A stretch of 64,000 nt of DNA from NCBI GenBank assembly GCA_950295325.1, contig OX485806.1:45937169-46001168 (forward strand). Reading direction: 5' to 3'. This DNA comes from Polytrichum commune (Eukaryota > Streptophyta > Polytrichopsida > Polytrichales > Polytrichaceae). The notes beneath the pieces were generated by a model. It did not search any database. It was not told where the DNA came from and saw only the letters and a list, made by a program, of their open reading frames with translations. A program made the position numbers and the translations under genes. Positions 42,368 to 54,290 of this stretch are shown here, in pieces. How positions within the stretch are numbered: the stretch's first letter is position 1; every line of letters begins with the position of its first letter.

Positions 42368-43307
42368 TGTCGCGACCCTTGCTAGTTTTTCTCCACTTAG
42401 CTCAATCGCTTTCCAACTCTAGCAAGTGTCCCGAGCGCTAACCTACACATCCCACGCACATACATGGTTAGCTCCCAAAACCGCGGACCTTCAATCCCAT
42501 ATTTGGTCACCAAACCCTCCTACACATGCATTCGGGACTCTTTCCCCTTAGTAGGTAACCCATCGCTAAGGTGGACTTCCATCCATGGAAGTCCACTCCC
42601 TACTTGGTCATAGTGTTGCTAGGACAATACTACAACCACCCGGATCACATTGCCAAGTATGCTCCGGGGGGGTCGGTCGGCAAAGCCGCCTCACCCATAT
42701 AAGCCTCTAGGACTTTTGGCGGGGCCCCTCCCCCACCGTCAACATCCCTTTTGTCTCTCTACCAAGAGTTGGGGCCAAGTAGACATTTTCCCTTAGCCGC
42801 TGGGTCTAGAAGCCTCCCTGCAGCTTCAGACCTTCATAACTTCCACGTGCGGTCTCTGAATCTAACAACCAACCACTCTATCGTCATCTACATTTCACGT
42901 AGATCCCTATGGACACCTCACTTGCCCTATTCGGGCAAGTATTGAGGAAGTTATGCCTGTTTAAACCTTTGCAGTCCCGGGAGCCACTCCCAGGCCCCTG
43001 CTGTTCCAGGGCGCTGTCCCGGGACAGCATCCCACTCAAAGTGCCATATCTCCTAGCTCACACCTCAGATTGAGGTGTTCTTTAGCATTCTAGAATCGGG
43101 ACGCCATAAGCTACTCATAGCTTATGGCTTTACCCTCATGACTCCTAGTCTTTGTGGGTGGGAGGCGTTCTAAACGCCCGGGGCCCTCACCCACATTAGG
43201 ATCACTTGGTCCCTCTCACCAATGGCGTCACAAGTCCCAGGTGTCACTCCGGGGTCCCCCTTGTGCCCATGGTGTTGCGGGCACTCCTCATGGAGAGGTG
43301 CGCGACA
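42368..43307 (-). repeat. Solo LTR C, family TGTCGC...GCGACA, with TSD TTTAC
   Basis: A 940-bp unit runs TGTCGCGACC... to ...GGTGCGCGACA in plus-strand coordinates, flanked by perfect TTTAC at 42363-42367 and 43308-43312. It is homologous to LTR A in reverse orientation and keeps most of the central palindrome (GGGCGCTGTCCCGGGACAGC). It is inserted in the CACTA TNP2 coding region, separating the N-terminal and central parts from the LDVMH part. Confidence 0.93.
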
Positions 43308-44905
43308 TTTACTTTCACAGTTACACAATCAAATTGAACCCTCCATAAAACTCAGATGTTTAAGTAGGGCCCATAAGATGTGGTCAATAATACCGGGAAT
43401 ATGAGTCGCCAGGGTGTACCTTCCAATATGGTAATGCAAAGAATGCGTTCTTCCTCTTCACTCCATGCTCGTGGATTGGATCCAGTTTGTCTCCTTCTTT
43501 ATTTCCAGTCGACCCTGCCAACCAATCTTCTCTTTGTTTTACAAACCACAAAATATTGCGTGAAAACAATACCCGCGGGGACCTTGGCGATCCTTTCTCC
43601 ATCAAAGCTATTTTTTAATCGTCTGTACGGATGGTGCATTGCCAAGTAACGATGATGACCAAGATAAACGTTTTTTCCCCAAAGACTTAGACCTCCTTGT
43701 TGACACATGTGGCCCACATGGGAGACAACCCTTGTACCCCTCCGTAACTTGCCCGGCAAGCAACCCATAGGCTGGAAAGTCATGAATACTCCACATAAGA
43801 ATTGCTTGAAGCTTGAAATTTGGGTTTGTGTTGTGATTACTCTCCACACTTGAGTGCGTCAATATTGATCCATTGATTGCCTTCACCCCTTCCCGCAACC
43901 TTTGTAGCTCCTCTATGAGTGGTGCTAAGTACACATGTATATTTTCCTCTTTCACATTGTCTTTGCCGGCAATGATTAGGATTAACATCACAAAAAACCG
44001 CTTTGTAAATAACCATGGTGGCAAATTGTAGTTTAGCAATACTACTGGCTAGGTTGAATGACTTAAAGATTGGTTAGAAAAGGGATTGACACCATCCAAT
44101 GCTAGTGCTAGACGTAGGTTCCTTGGCACCTTCGCAAAGTCCGGCCACCTTGCGTCCACATGTTTCCATGCCTTTGAATCCACAATCGATCTTATTTTGT
44201 TGTCCTTGTTTTTCCCCTCAACATGCCACGTCATAAGCTCAGCCAACCGTTTGCAACGGTACATTCGGAGCAACCGAGGTATAAGAGGAAAATGTCGCAA
44301 CACTTTCATTGGAATGTTATCAGAATTGGGAACATATCAGGATTCTTTGTATTGGGGACACTCTTTTGCGTCCTTGAGTTCATTCGTAAACAAGTAATGG
44401 GCATTCTTACACACATGAATTGTGTTGTAGCTCAAACCCAACTTCCTCACCAATTTCTTGGACTCGTAATGTGATGGAGGGCAAGTGTTTTATTTGGGGA
44501 GTAGATCATGTTTCAGAAGTTTCAACAACTCGTCGACACATGCGTTTGGTACTCCAAAAATAGTGCATATATTAAGGAGCATGAGGGTTGCTTGCAAGTA
44601 GTTGGTTTGGTTGTCCTTGAAGAGCGGAGTACTAGCTTTCAATAATGCCTCCATACTCTCGGCATTCTCATCATTATTTTCTTCACGTACACGTGGTTCT
44701 AGATTGGCCATTTCGTCCTCATCTTCTTGTTTTCCATGGACTTCTTCCTCCATTTCCTCATTGTTTGGTGTGGTGTTCGCGCATCCGGGCAAACCATCAT
44801 ACCTCTTAAAACACTAATTGACCATCCAACCGCCTTCCACTTCCTCATTGCTATTTTGCACCGCTTCTGTAGTTGTTTCTGGTAATATGTCTCCATCTAC
44901 TCTTG
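43308..44905 (-). pseudogene. CACTA TNP2 transposase, N-terminal and central part
   Basis: Minus strand in order: MPGCANTTPNNEE (44792), an acidic stretch, LLKLLKHDLLP, HYESKKLVRKLGLSYNTIHVC, MKVLRHFPLIPRLLRMYRCKRLAELMTWHVEG, SKAWKHVDARWPDFAKVPRNLRLALALDGVNPF, then LNYNLPPWLFTKRFFVMLILI, HVYLAPLIEELQRLREGVKA, ILMWSIHDFPAYGLLAG and HPYRRLKNSFDG. These are the consecutive signature blocks of En/Spm-type TNP2. Stops and frameshifts near 44480, 44049 and 43608 break it. No CACTA terminal repeats were located, so the element's borders are unknown. Confidence 0.9.
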
Positions 44906-46606
44906 TTCCCGTATCATTATTTGTTTCTACCGTCATGTAGCTCCCTTTTTGTGTCGCCATACATATATCATTTTGTGCAATGTAAATGTCGTTATTCACA
45001 TGTTGTATGTGCATCAGGAATAAGAAAACAATACATTTTCTCTTAGTAACCTTGTATATTTACGAGGAATCTAGGGGGTTAAATTTTTTTCGCATGTTCT
45101 CTTCTGGCCCTTTCAATTGCATTTAGTTGTTGTCCACTATGTCAAGTAATGTAAATTACTACTTCAAGTAAAGTTGTCCAATACAACTTGCCTTATGGTG
45201 TTCTGCTTGTATGTGGATAAGGAATAATAAAATAATATTGCCTGCTTTTGCAGAATCCATGGCAAATAAACCCCAGTCCATGAACAAAAACTTTGAAATT
45301 TTCACTTCCCAATTTCTTTGGTGAAACTTGAAAGTACTAAACTTTGGTATGGGGCCATCACACCTCTGCCCATCGAAGGCTTCAACCCTCCAATTCACCA
45401 ATTTCAGCTCCTCATTAGTGTAATTTTTCTTTTGGGGGACAAGTTTTGGGGTTGTCATTTCTTTAAAAAACAATTGAATAGCCACCTTAGTTGCCTCCTC
45501 AACAAAAGGTTGTCTTTGTGCCTACACAAATGGAATCAATACTAAATCAAAATTCAATTGCCTCAATTACAAAACAATATAATTCAATGAACGCAAATAT
45601 ATCACTTACCAATATATATTTCGTAAATGCACGATCTTGTTTGTAGCGACGAAGATGTTTTCGTATGGTTGCTCTTGACAATACCTTTCTCCCTGCGCAC
45701 ATACTATAGGGGCATCAATACTTTACCAATATTATTTTGTCTGCTTCTTTTTCCTCCAAGTTCCATAGCTCCAAGTCCAACATTGCGCGCCTTGATGATC
45801 CATTCATTTTGAATCTATATTAAAGCAAATAAAATCTTGTTACTCCAAATGTGAGCTTCAATTATGTGATCATAAATGTTGGCAGAGTTGCAAAATTACA
45901 TTCCTAACAACATCAAGAGCCCCACATTTGTTGTAAGTAGTCCAGAGAATTTCTACTGTGTGTTTTTTTACCTTAAAGTGGACAGATTTACTTGACGTAG
46001 TAATTTTCATTACTTGACATAGTGAACAACAACTGAATGCAGTTGACAGGGCCAGAAGACAACATGTGAATAAAAAAGACAAGGCTTGACAGTAATCTAT
46101 ATAATCTTCATGCATAAACTAAGTGTTTGTTAGGTAATCCAGATACCTTGAGAATGGTTCCATTTGAGGCTCAGGGTTACAATTGGATCTTGGTAGATGG
46201 GAGAAGGCTTCATGAATACTTATGACCAACACATCAAATATTAGTATATTGGACAAAAGTAGCACAAACAAAATAATCACCCACATTGAGAGTGTAGGAA
46301 ACATCTAATATGGCCAGCGTTAATTTTCGTGCATAAATTTATTACGGGTTACAAATAAATGTGGCCCACAATACTAAGACTAGTTAGAGTACATTGTATT
46401 GTCTAATTAGTGTGGGCTACTACTTGGAATTACGTGTTGCTATAGCTTTTACTGAGAGCATCATTTCTCACCCAAATAAAATAAGTAGTTAGTAAGCACA
46501 CTTATCCGTATGATATAACTTTGTTGGTAAAAAAAAATCCAGGTAAAAAGATTTAGCAACACGTCACTCCAACTGGTAACCTACACTAATTAGAGAAAAA
46601 AATGTA
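44906..46606. other. Possible 5' exons of the CACTA gene; otherwise no gene
   Basis: On the minus strand 45812-45612 reads KVLSRATIRKHLRRYKQDRAFTKYI and ends at a GTAAGT donor, and 45485-45159 is an open frame of 108 codons. Either could be an upstream exon of the TNP2 gene or of an accessory CACTA gene. I do not recognise a domain. The rest is AT-rich without features. Confidence 0.3.
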
Positions 46607-46830
46607 CACTGAATATGATATTTAGTGTTTGATTATATTTAGTGTTTTTACCACCCTATCCTGCTATATCCCTACTAACACCAAATTCGTGCATGTAACT
46701 TCCACATATTACCATAGTTGATATTTGGGGTTTGAGTGTACATTTAATGTTGCTTACTTTCTTAGGTTTAGTGATATTTAGTGTTTGCGCTTGTATTTAG
46801 TGTATCAAACACTAAATATCATATTTAGGG
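46607..46830. mobile_element. Small MITE with CACTGAATATG/CCCTAAATATG ends
   Basis: The left end, CACTGAATATGATATTTAGTG followed by TTTGAT, and the right end, on minus CCCTAAATATGATATTTAGTG followed by TTTGAT, form terminal inverted repeats of about 27 bp around 224 bp of non-coding DNA. Extra TATTTAGTGT motifs lie inside. The CACT-like ends and nearby CACTA gene suggest a CACTA-type non-autonomous element, but no 3-bp target duplication could be confirmed. Confidence 0.7.
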
Positions 46831-49688
46831 TAGTTATGGAAGGTGTAGAAAAGTCAAATTGACCCATATCCACGTCAGCAACTTCCTCTTCCAGCTGTAT
46901 TTGCCTTGACAAACAAAGGACCATAGTTACTATATGCAATTTGGTGTAAATATTTACGCAACCAAAATTACCGAGCTTTTTCGCAATGCAAGCATGTCGG
47001 CAAGTACAGGGCTACACCTATCCTGGACTAAAATCACTACATGAGGATAAAACAGATAAAACCTTTGTGAGGCCTTTGTGTTGCTGGCTTAGGGTATTAG
47101 AATGACAAGAGCAAATGCATCTCCCAAGTCCTGCTCGCGTGCCACAGCTCCAAAGCAATACAAACAGGCCTTGTAGACCACACCAAAGTGAAACCATTGT
47201 TGGAATTCAATCGTTTCCCTCAAGTACGCATGCTTTCACCTTCTAATTCACCCTTAGCCTCCACGTTGATCCCCAGATGCTCTCGGTGTGTGTGCTCAAT
47301 TGGTGATTGAAGCTCATGCAATGAAAACAAAAATGTGGGTTGTGGTAGCGTATATAGTAGACACGTGAACTGGAAGGATGAATACGTATCCTCGTTCATC
47401 CCATCCATAATAAGCTTAGGGTTTCAGGAGACACTCTTTTGCACTGCCCCAAAGTCTTGTGCGTGTCTCGGCGTCGACACGGTGTGTACATCGCTCTAAT
47501 CGATGCGGTGTGGGTGGAGTTCTCAGGTTTTCCAGTGGTTTTCGTGGTAGTCGGAACCACATCAACCCTATCATCCAAACCCAACGTTTTTCGCTTATGA
47601 ACTATGGGAGTGCTTAACCTTGCTTCACATTTATCTTGTTGGGTAATCTATATTAGACAATATTGCTCAATTCTTCGTACTCACGAGGGCATGATTTTTT
47701 GTCCATAGTCGTTAGACTTCAGTGTTGAATTAAAACAATGAGAATTTAGGTCGTACAAAAGGATGAAATCTCGGAAAATACTGTGGAGATGGTTTTGTTA
47801 CCCTGTGAACCCTGGACTGCCAGATCCATCTTGCTAGGTTATTGGATGGTTCTTATGGATACTATTGAGAAATAGGGTTTTGAACCACATGTTGATCTAG
47901 CAATGAATGTTATGGACCCTGGTGCATTTCTTTGGAGCACCAAATGCTATATTTAGACTTTTGCACCGGCTAGGAAAGCTAGAAACGTCTTGTAATACTA
48001 TTTGATTTGTAGGGTAAGAAGCGGTTTAATCTCGATCCTCCTCGAGGATCATTTCGCACTAAGGTTAGTTCAATCTTTGCCTGCTTAGAGACTCCAAACT
48101 TCTAAAGCTCAACACTCTTCCATGAGATTTATTCGTTGTAATAAGGGTGAATAGTTTCTATGGACTTCTATCTCCTGCTTTTATAGAGCTAAATGCTTAC
48201 TACAAGCTTCATGTGTCTTTGCTTAATACTGTTTATATTGGGTTCTTCACTTTCAGCAGACGTTGGTGGTAAGAGATGCTTACTTGCAAAGTTTTTCTTC
48301 TTGAAATTAAAACTATCACGTATAGTTGTGCACTTTGCATGCTTTTGGAAGTTGAAAGCTCTTGGGGTTTTGTGAGATTTGTTAAAATTGTTGATTTGAA
48401 GGTTAGGAGATGTTGGGGATTTCATGTATCAGTCAATAAATGGCTTACAAATTCATGATAAACTTCCACTAACTGCTTTTCAAAGATATAGTGTATATGT
48501 AGTTGGATACAAAGAGACTCATTATCACTGTCAACTGATGAATTCCATGCACCAGATGACTTTGTCTGGCTTACTCCAACTTTTTAATCATTTCTTCAAA
48601 ACGGAGACCACCATCACCTGGAGAACGTAGTAGTAGTTCAACAAATACTCTACATCCCCTGCTAATTTGAAAAGTTATTGACCTTGGGAGGTGAGCCACA
48701 TGCAATTCATTTTCTTCAAATTAGCTTGCTTTTAGCATATGCATGTAATCCTTTAAGCATGCCTTCCAAGTCCATAGGAACTTACAATTCCATGAGTGTA
48801 GTTTTGTCGTCTTTATGCCCATCACAGTGGCTTGGTCAATATCATGAATCATATTGAAATTTCAGTCTACCGTCATGTAGCAACATCACCAGAATTACCT
48901 CCAATCACTTGTTTGAAAGCTACACTAAATATTGTCTTTAATGTGGTAATTTATAAAAAAAATCTTGTGTATTTTGAATCTTGGATGAGTCAAAAATCCG
49001 CCAGCTCCTAAACTCCTGTAAGATTCGTTGATTCTTATAGATTACTTGTGGTGCCGCATTGAGGCCATATGTATCTTTGACCAGCTACTTCTGATTCTTT
49101 CTTGTGCACATGACCTGTGAATCCTTTCGATGTCATTTGTTCTAACAGAAACGTCTTTTGTAAAACCATTCAATCAAGGACCTACAAGAAGGTAGCGTAT
49201 TAGGTTTTTTTGGTGCAGAGCTGTTGCATCCACCAGGGGGCTCCATAGAAAAATCATTGTGAATATTCCAAAATTTCCAAACACTACCAAAATTTCCTGC
49301 ATCTTGGTTTATTGTAGTATGGCATACATTATAAGGCTCACCTGCTAGTGGATTTTATGTTATGCTCATTTTACATACAACAATACATGATTGCATGCAA
49401 CCTAAGCCCTTAAGTGAACCCCATGGTACTCGCTATAGTAAACGTATTCATTTGCATTCAAAACATGGCACTTGGCAAAGTCATATACACTTCACTACTA
49501 GTAATACATAATATAGACATACGACAACCACATGACCTCACAACGTAGGCCAAAAACCACTACTTGATGTAAACATTACTCCACTTACTAAAGTAGATAT
49601 CACGACATGAAGTAAGAAATATATGTCATTGTTGTATTTATTTAATTATAGCAGTCACAGACGCTTATTATGTAACGTTATTGACTTT
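46831..49688. other. No gene recognised over about 2.9 kb
   Basis: Only frames of up to 78 codons occur, none with a domain. The base composition is plain AT-rich. There is no obvious repeat with neighbouring sequence. Decayed retroelement or unique intergenic DNA is likely. Confidence 0.35.
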
Positions 49689-50977
49689 TGTGAGCCCTTA
49701 ACCCCCACCCTTGAGCGTCGTAATCCGGGTGAAGGCCTAAGGCTCGCATGGACTCAACCGTTGTGCTTCGCTAGTTTAACTCATCATCCATTGCACCAAC
49801 AATGTGAATATCACTTGCATAATTTTACTCAAAAGGAATCAAGGTTGTGAGCATTTAAAAATGCTTTCCTTCCTTGTAACTGTTGCCAACCAACCTGAAT
49901 TATCAAGTCTCACACATCACAATAAAAACCCTCAAATGTGAATTGCTAATGCTGAGGCCTTGGCCTCACTAATGCTAACAGTCAACTTACCCTACTCTTA
50001 CAACCTTTCCTAATCAATCCACACTAATCCCTTAGCTTCCAACCACACTCTCTGTCCTTCAATTCCCTGAGAGGGTTCGCTCCTCCTTGCAGCTGCCGCA
50101 ACCCAGCCCTCACAGTTGCTGCCACATTTGGCAGCCTCAAAACCCAAGGTTGTGCCTAGTTCGATAGTCCTCTCACTCCTGGGTTAGTCTTCCTTCCTCA
50201 CTCCTCGGACCGGCTACCTTGGGTTCTAGGATTTTAGTGTTCGGCCATGTAGCCGGTAGGAAATTTATCTGATCTTTGTTGCACCCAAGCTGATAAGTCG
50301 AATGGAACCTAATGACTCCGCTGCCGAAGAGCCTCTTTGGTGTGCTTGGTTGCGGCACATGAGATCAGTCAACCAGCTCCGATTTCCACTTCGGCAGCTG
50401 GAATTCTTACCTCTTGACTTCCCCGAATCTCCTTCCAAGCCTGCAGATGTGAATCCTCTTTCCAAGCCTATTGATTCAAGTAGCATTGCCCACACAACTG
50501 CTCTTTCTGCCCTTACTACCCATATTTAGAACAAACACTTATCTCATGCCCAACCATCTGCTGAATGCCCTTCCTCCCTTCGGTAGACTCCTCATGCCCA
50601 ACACTTGCATCAAGCTCCAGATTTCCACTACCCAGCAATGCAGCACCAGAAGCGCCTAAGAAAAACGAATCTCAAAATAAAAGAACCATACCCAATTCGA
50701 ACAGTAACCGAGCCCATTTAAGCTACGTAAACCCTAGGTTACAAGGCCTAAGGTCCGCGACTAAGGAACCCCTTCAATTACCTCCCAGATAATTTTCTTA
50801 CCCCCACTTCCACTATTCAAGTACTAAGTACGAACATCATGTGTCTAAACTTAATTTCAACACAACTACAAATCTCCACTTTTTTGATGTTTTATTTATT
50901 TTTTAAAAACCCAAAACCTAAGCTTTAATGTATTTTTCAGCTTGAGAACACATGTGGGCACATAGTTTGGGCTCACA
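49689..50977 (-). repeat. Solo LTR of the TGTGAG family with near-perfect TSD
   Basis: A 1,289-bp unit runs TGTGAGCCCTTAACC.. to ..TTTGGGCTCACA in plus coordinates. Five bases before it are ACTTT and five after are ACTTC (4 of 5 match). It shares the start (TGTGAGCCCAAA on minus) and the CACCCGGATTACGACGC segment near the end with 18224-19775. No internal domain flanks it, so it is a solo LTR. Confidence 0.85.
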
Positions 50978-51427
50978 ACTTCCCACATTGTTGTCCGCGA
51001 TTATGGAAAACAGTAATGTGGGAAAATTAATTCAACTAATCTTCGTCACGTGGAAACATATTTGTTTCAACCCTGTTGTTAATGTTGATTAGTAATTTGG
51101 AATGTATGTATATGCATTACACATGATATGACTTTGTGTAGTGAAGTGCAAACACCATACATGACTAGTGCCAGTGCCATGAGTCCACTAGGCTTAGTTA
51201 TATGGACGTGTGTCTTATCTTACCTATCTTGACGAGACGTAATGAAGTAGGAAATGACTTTATAAAATAAAGTACGCAGAGCACCCCAAACTTCAGTGCC
51301 ATTGGGAACGTGTCCATTGGGAACGTCCTGTCCGACATGACTACGACCATACTTTACTGCTTGTCCTGGTTTTCTCATTTGTAGAAGTTGAAAAACCCAG
51401 TTGTAGAAGACGTATTTTGTTGTAATG
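50978..51427. other. No feature recognised
   Basis: This short stretch between two LTR families has a local GCCATTGGGAACGTGTCCATTGGGAACGTCC duplication at about 51298-51327 and nothing coding. Confidence 0.3.
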
Positions 51428-51955
51428 AGTATACATTTTTGTTTAGCCGTTGGGGCTAGAAACCCCCAACCACTTCAACCCCCATAACTTTGTCATATGA
51501 TATCTCCTACTATCAAACGACCATTTCATTGGCATCTCATCTTTGCGTAAATGCGGATGGATCTTTCATTTGCCCCATAGAGGCAAGTATTGAGGAAGTT
51601 ATGGTTGTTCAAACCTTGGTAGTCCCAAGCGCCACTCCTTAGTCATTGTTGTCCAAGGGCATTGTCCCTGGGCAACGTCCCACTCAATTTGCCATATCTC
51701 CTAGCTCACACCTCCAATTGAGCTGTTACTTGAGCATTTTGGAATTAGGGTGCTACAAGCTACTTACATTTATGGCGTTACCTTTGTGACTCCTAGTCTC
51801 CGTGGATGGGAGGCGTTCCCAACGTCCAAGGCCCTCACCCACACTAGAATCACTTGGGCCCTCTCAGCAATGGCGCCACGAGTCCCAAGTGTCATTCCGC
51901 GGTCCCCCTTATGCCCATAGTTTGTCAGGCACTCCTCATGGGGAGGTGTGCGACA
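51428..51955 (-). repeat. LTR D, TGTCGC family, truncated
   Basis: About 530 bp homologous to the distal half of LTRs A and C. It begins near TTTAGCCGTTGGGGCTAGAA and ends GGAGGTGTGCGACA at 51955. The family palindrome is eroded (GGGCATTGTCCCTGGGCAACG). The Met-tRNA-site half is missing. It abuts a copia integrase fragment at its right. Confidence 0.85.
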
Positions 51956-51959
51956 TGTG

Positions 51960-52290
51960 TCAAAGATATTGGACCAACATAGTGTGCATATCAAACCATT
52001 GTTGCTATGCTTAAAGCTTAAATGCTTAAGAAATTGTTTTGGGCAAAGACGGTAGTAAATAGGGTTTTGTACTCCATTACAACCAAAGAAATGAGGAGGG
52101 GGACATGGTTTGTGTCTGGAAGCACTCCTTATGCAAAGGTTTCGGAGGAGATGAAGGGCAAACGCGATGCAAATGGTAACAAATGTGTGTTTCTTAGATG
52201 TAACAAAGGTATGAAGCCTTATAGACTGATGTATTTTGAAAAAAAAATCATAGAAAACATAGATGTTGTGTTATGAAAGATAATAAGAGC
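51960..52290 (+). pseudogene. Ty1/copia integrase fragment, second copy
   Basis: The plus strand reads MLKKLFWAKTVVNRVLYSI, TTKEMRRGTWF, KGKRDANGNKCVFLRC and MKPYRLMYFEKKIIENIDVV, the same copia integrase end as 2570-2950. Internal deletions occurred (the NRSPT..TPYE segment is shortened). The nucleotide match (ATTGGACCAA..TAGTGTGCA) starts at about 51970, right after LTR D. It is a dead fragment. Confidence 0.75.
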
Positions 52291-53059
52291 ATTAATAACG
52301 ATTTGGAAATGAGTCTAAGTGGTGATGGTGGTCGAATCTTCCAAATTGCCTGTGTTTGATGGCGGTGGATGGAAGCAAACAAATGGGAGGTAATGGAGCT
52401 ACAACTGAGGAACCACGTGAAAGGTTGGTTAACGCCAAAGTTATTGTTGAGAGTTTTGGCGAGGACCAGTGATATCCCACAAAGGACCAACAACCGCTTG
52501 GAAAATGGTGGAAGAACCACATTATGCTTCAACATGTTGAAGAACGCGCCAATGTGGCAATATTAGGAGGTTTTTTGAGTTGGAATGAAGCAATTAGGCA
52601 TAATATGCAGAAACTTATGCACAATGTTAGAATATCACTATATAGAATTGAGAAATGAAGAAACTACAAGTCTTTGACTAGTCGGAAAGTGGGAGTATTG
52701 AAGGCGGGGCATCTAATTGCTCATTGTCATAGAAATGTAATACAAGAAGTCCTAAGGCTGTAATAAATTTACAAGGCTAGTTCGTTGTGGAAGAAAAGTT
52801 ATACCATATTGTTTGTATCAACCAAAGTGACAATGAGCAATAAAAGGCAAAGCAAAGGGTTGAGGAGGTCATCCCACTCCAAACATTATTAATATGCCTT
52901 TGTATATGTGTAATGTTTTTTTGCAATCTCATTTTTAGCCCTATTGGGTTCCTATAAAAAATCACATCAAAGTTGTTGAGGTACGGTTTTTTACCAAACT
53001 CTAACACAACACAACCTAATAACACACCTTTTAAGACTGCCATATATAGTTTGGTTGCA
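52291..53059. other. Probable decayed retroelement sequence
   Basis: Short frames with no domain. The plus frame at 52369-52566 could be decayed copia linker sequence between integrase and RT. Nothing else is supported. Confidence 0.3.
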
Positions 53060-54290
53060 TTGAAAGCTAGGCCATTCTACCTAACTAAATGAAACACTCT
53101 TAAAGCATGGTGAGATGAAAGGCTTTGATCGTTTGGATGCTAAAAAAATCAATAAATACCGACATGGAATTGTGTAGGAGGTCAAAGAAGATGGAGGTCA
53201 TCACACGTTGAAATGTTGCCGATGCATTACATAGACCAAAAGGCATTACTGCGTAAATGAATGTACCTCAAGGCGTCGTGAATGATGTCTTGTGATAGTT
53301 TTTGGGATCAATGGACATTTGGTTATAGCCAGAGTAGTTGTCCATAAAAGTGCACAACTCATGCATGGTCACCTCATCTAAAATTTGGTTTACAAAGTAA
53401 AATGGGAAATGGTGTTTTTGCATGGCCTTGTTGAGGTGTCTATAGTCAATACACACCCTTACTTTTGTTTCTTCTTCTTTATCAACCCTATAGGAAAAAC
53501 CCAATCCAAAATCTTTACGGTTTTGATGAAATCGGCTTCAAGGAGTTTATTAAGTTCTATCTTCACTTTTAATTGAAGTCGTAGATTCCATTGGCATTTT
53601 TTTTGGAAAACCGGTAGAGCATTGGGAATCAAAATGATGGTGTGTTGGGTTATTTAAAGCGGTATGCCTTTAAGGTCTTCATTGGGCCATGTGAAAATGT
53701 CTCTAAACTCCAAAACGAGGTTGCGATATTCATCCACTTTGTTGGGGCAAAGTTGATATCCCATTTTGCCTAACCAGTTTTCTTTTCTTTTGAGCGACAC
53801 TTCCACCTCTTGCCAATCCTTGCCCGCAATGTGTATGGAGTTTGTAGGTCCATGATACCAATATTTTGGCATAGATGGATAGATATGAAAGTTGATCCTT
53901 ACTTGGAGGTTTTACATAAATGTAAAAGAGGAAGAATGATATCTTCTTCATTCACGAGGTCGCAAATGTAATGTGGTTGGGTGCAGTTGCATTGTGGGTG
54001 TATACCAACTTGATAGGGATGTCATCTACAATGGCGGCAAAGTTGGAGTCCATCGTTCACTACAAGTCTAATTGTCATAGAGTGGATGGTGTGGACTACC
54101 TCTTCCATAATTTCCTTTCGGAAATTCACCAGCCACCGCATGAATGTTTTGATATATTGTATGATATTGTTCAAAGGGTTTGGTGGTGGAATTTTTTGAA
54201 AAAGGAATTGGCATCGTACAAGGTGCCAAGTTAGGTGGGATGACTATTGGCAATCCTCGAGGTACCATCATGGCATCCATTTAGGTTGCC
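53060..54290 (-). pseudogene. Ty3/gypsy reverse transcriptase fragment, reversed
   Basis: From 53872 down, the minus strand reads VLEFRDIFTWPNEDLKGIPL, then ETKVRVCIDYRHLNKAMQKHHFPFYFVNQILDEV and MDNYSGYNQMSIDPKNYHKTSFTTP, then MPFGLCNAxATFQRxM. The YVDD catalytic box position reads MSVFIDFFSI, so the second Asp is Phe and the enzyme is dead. Upstream (54280-53890) lies protease/linker-like sequence. No LTR is attached. It is a different lineage from the RT at 1439-2218, judging by sequence. Confidence 0.85.

Noticed and set aside
48189..48460. Possible host gene near 48.2-48.5 kb
   Set aside because: Short overlapping frames on both strands, no splice-consistent extension and no recognisable domain.
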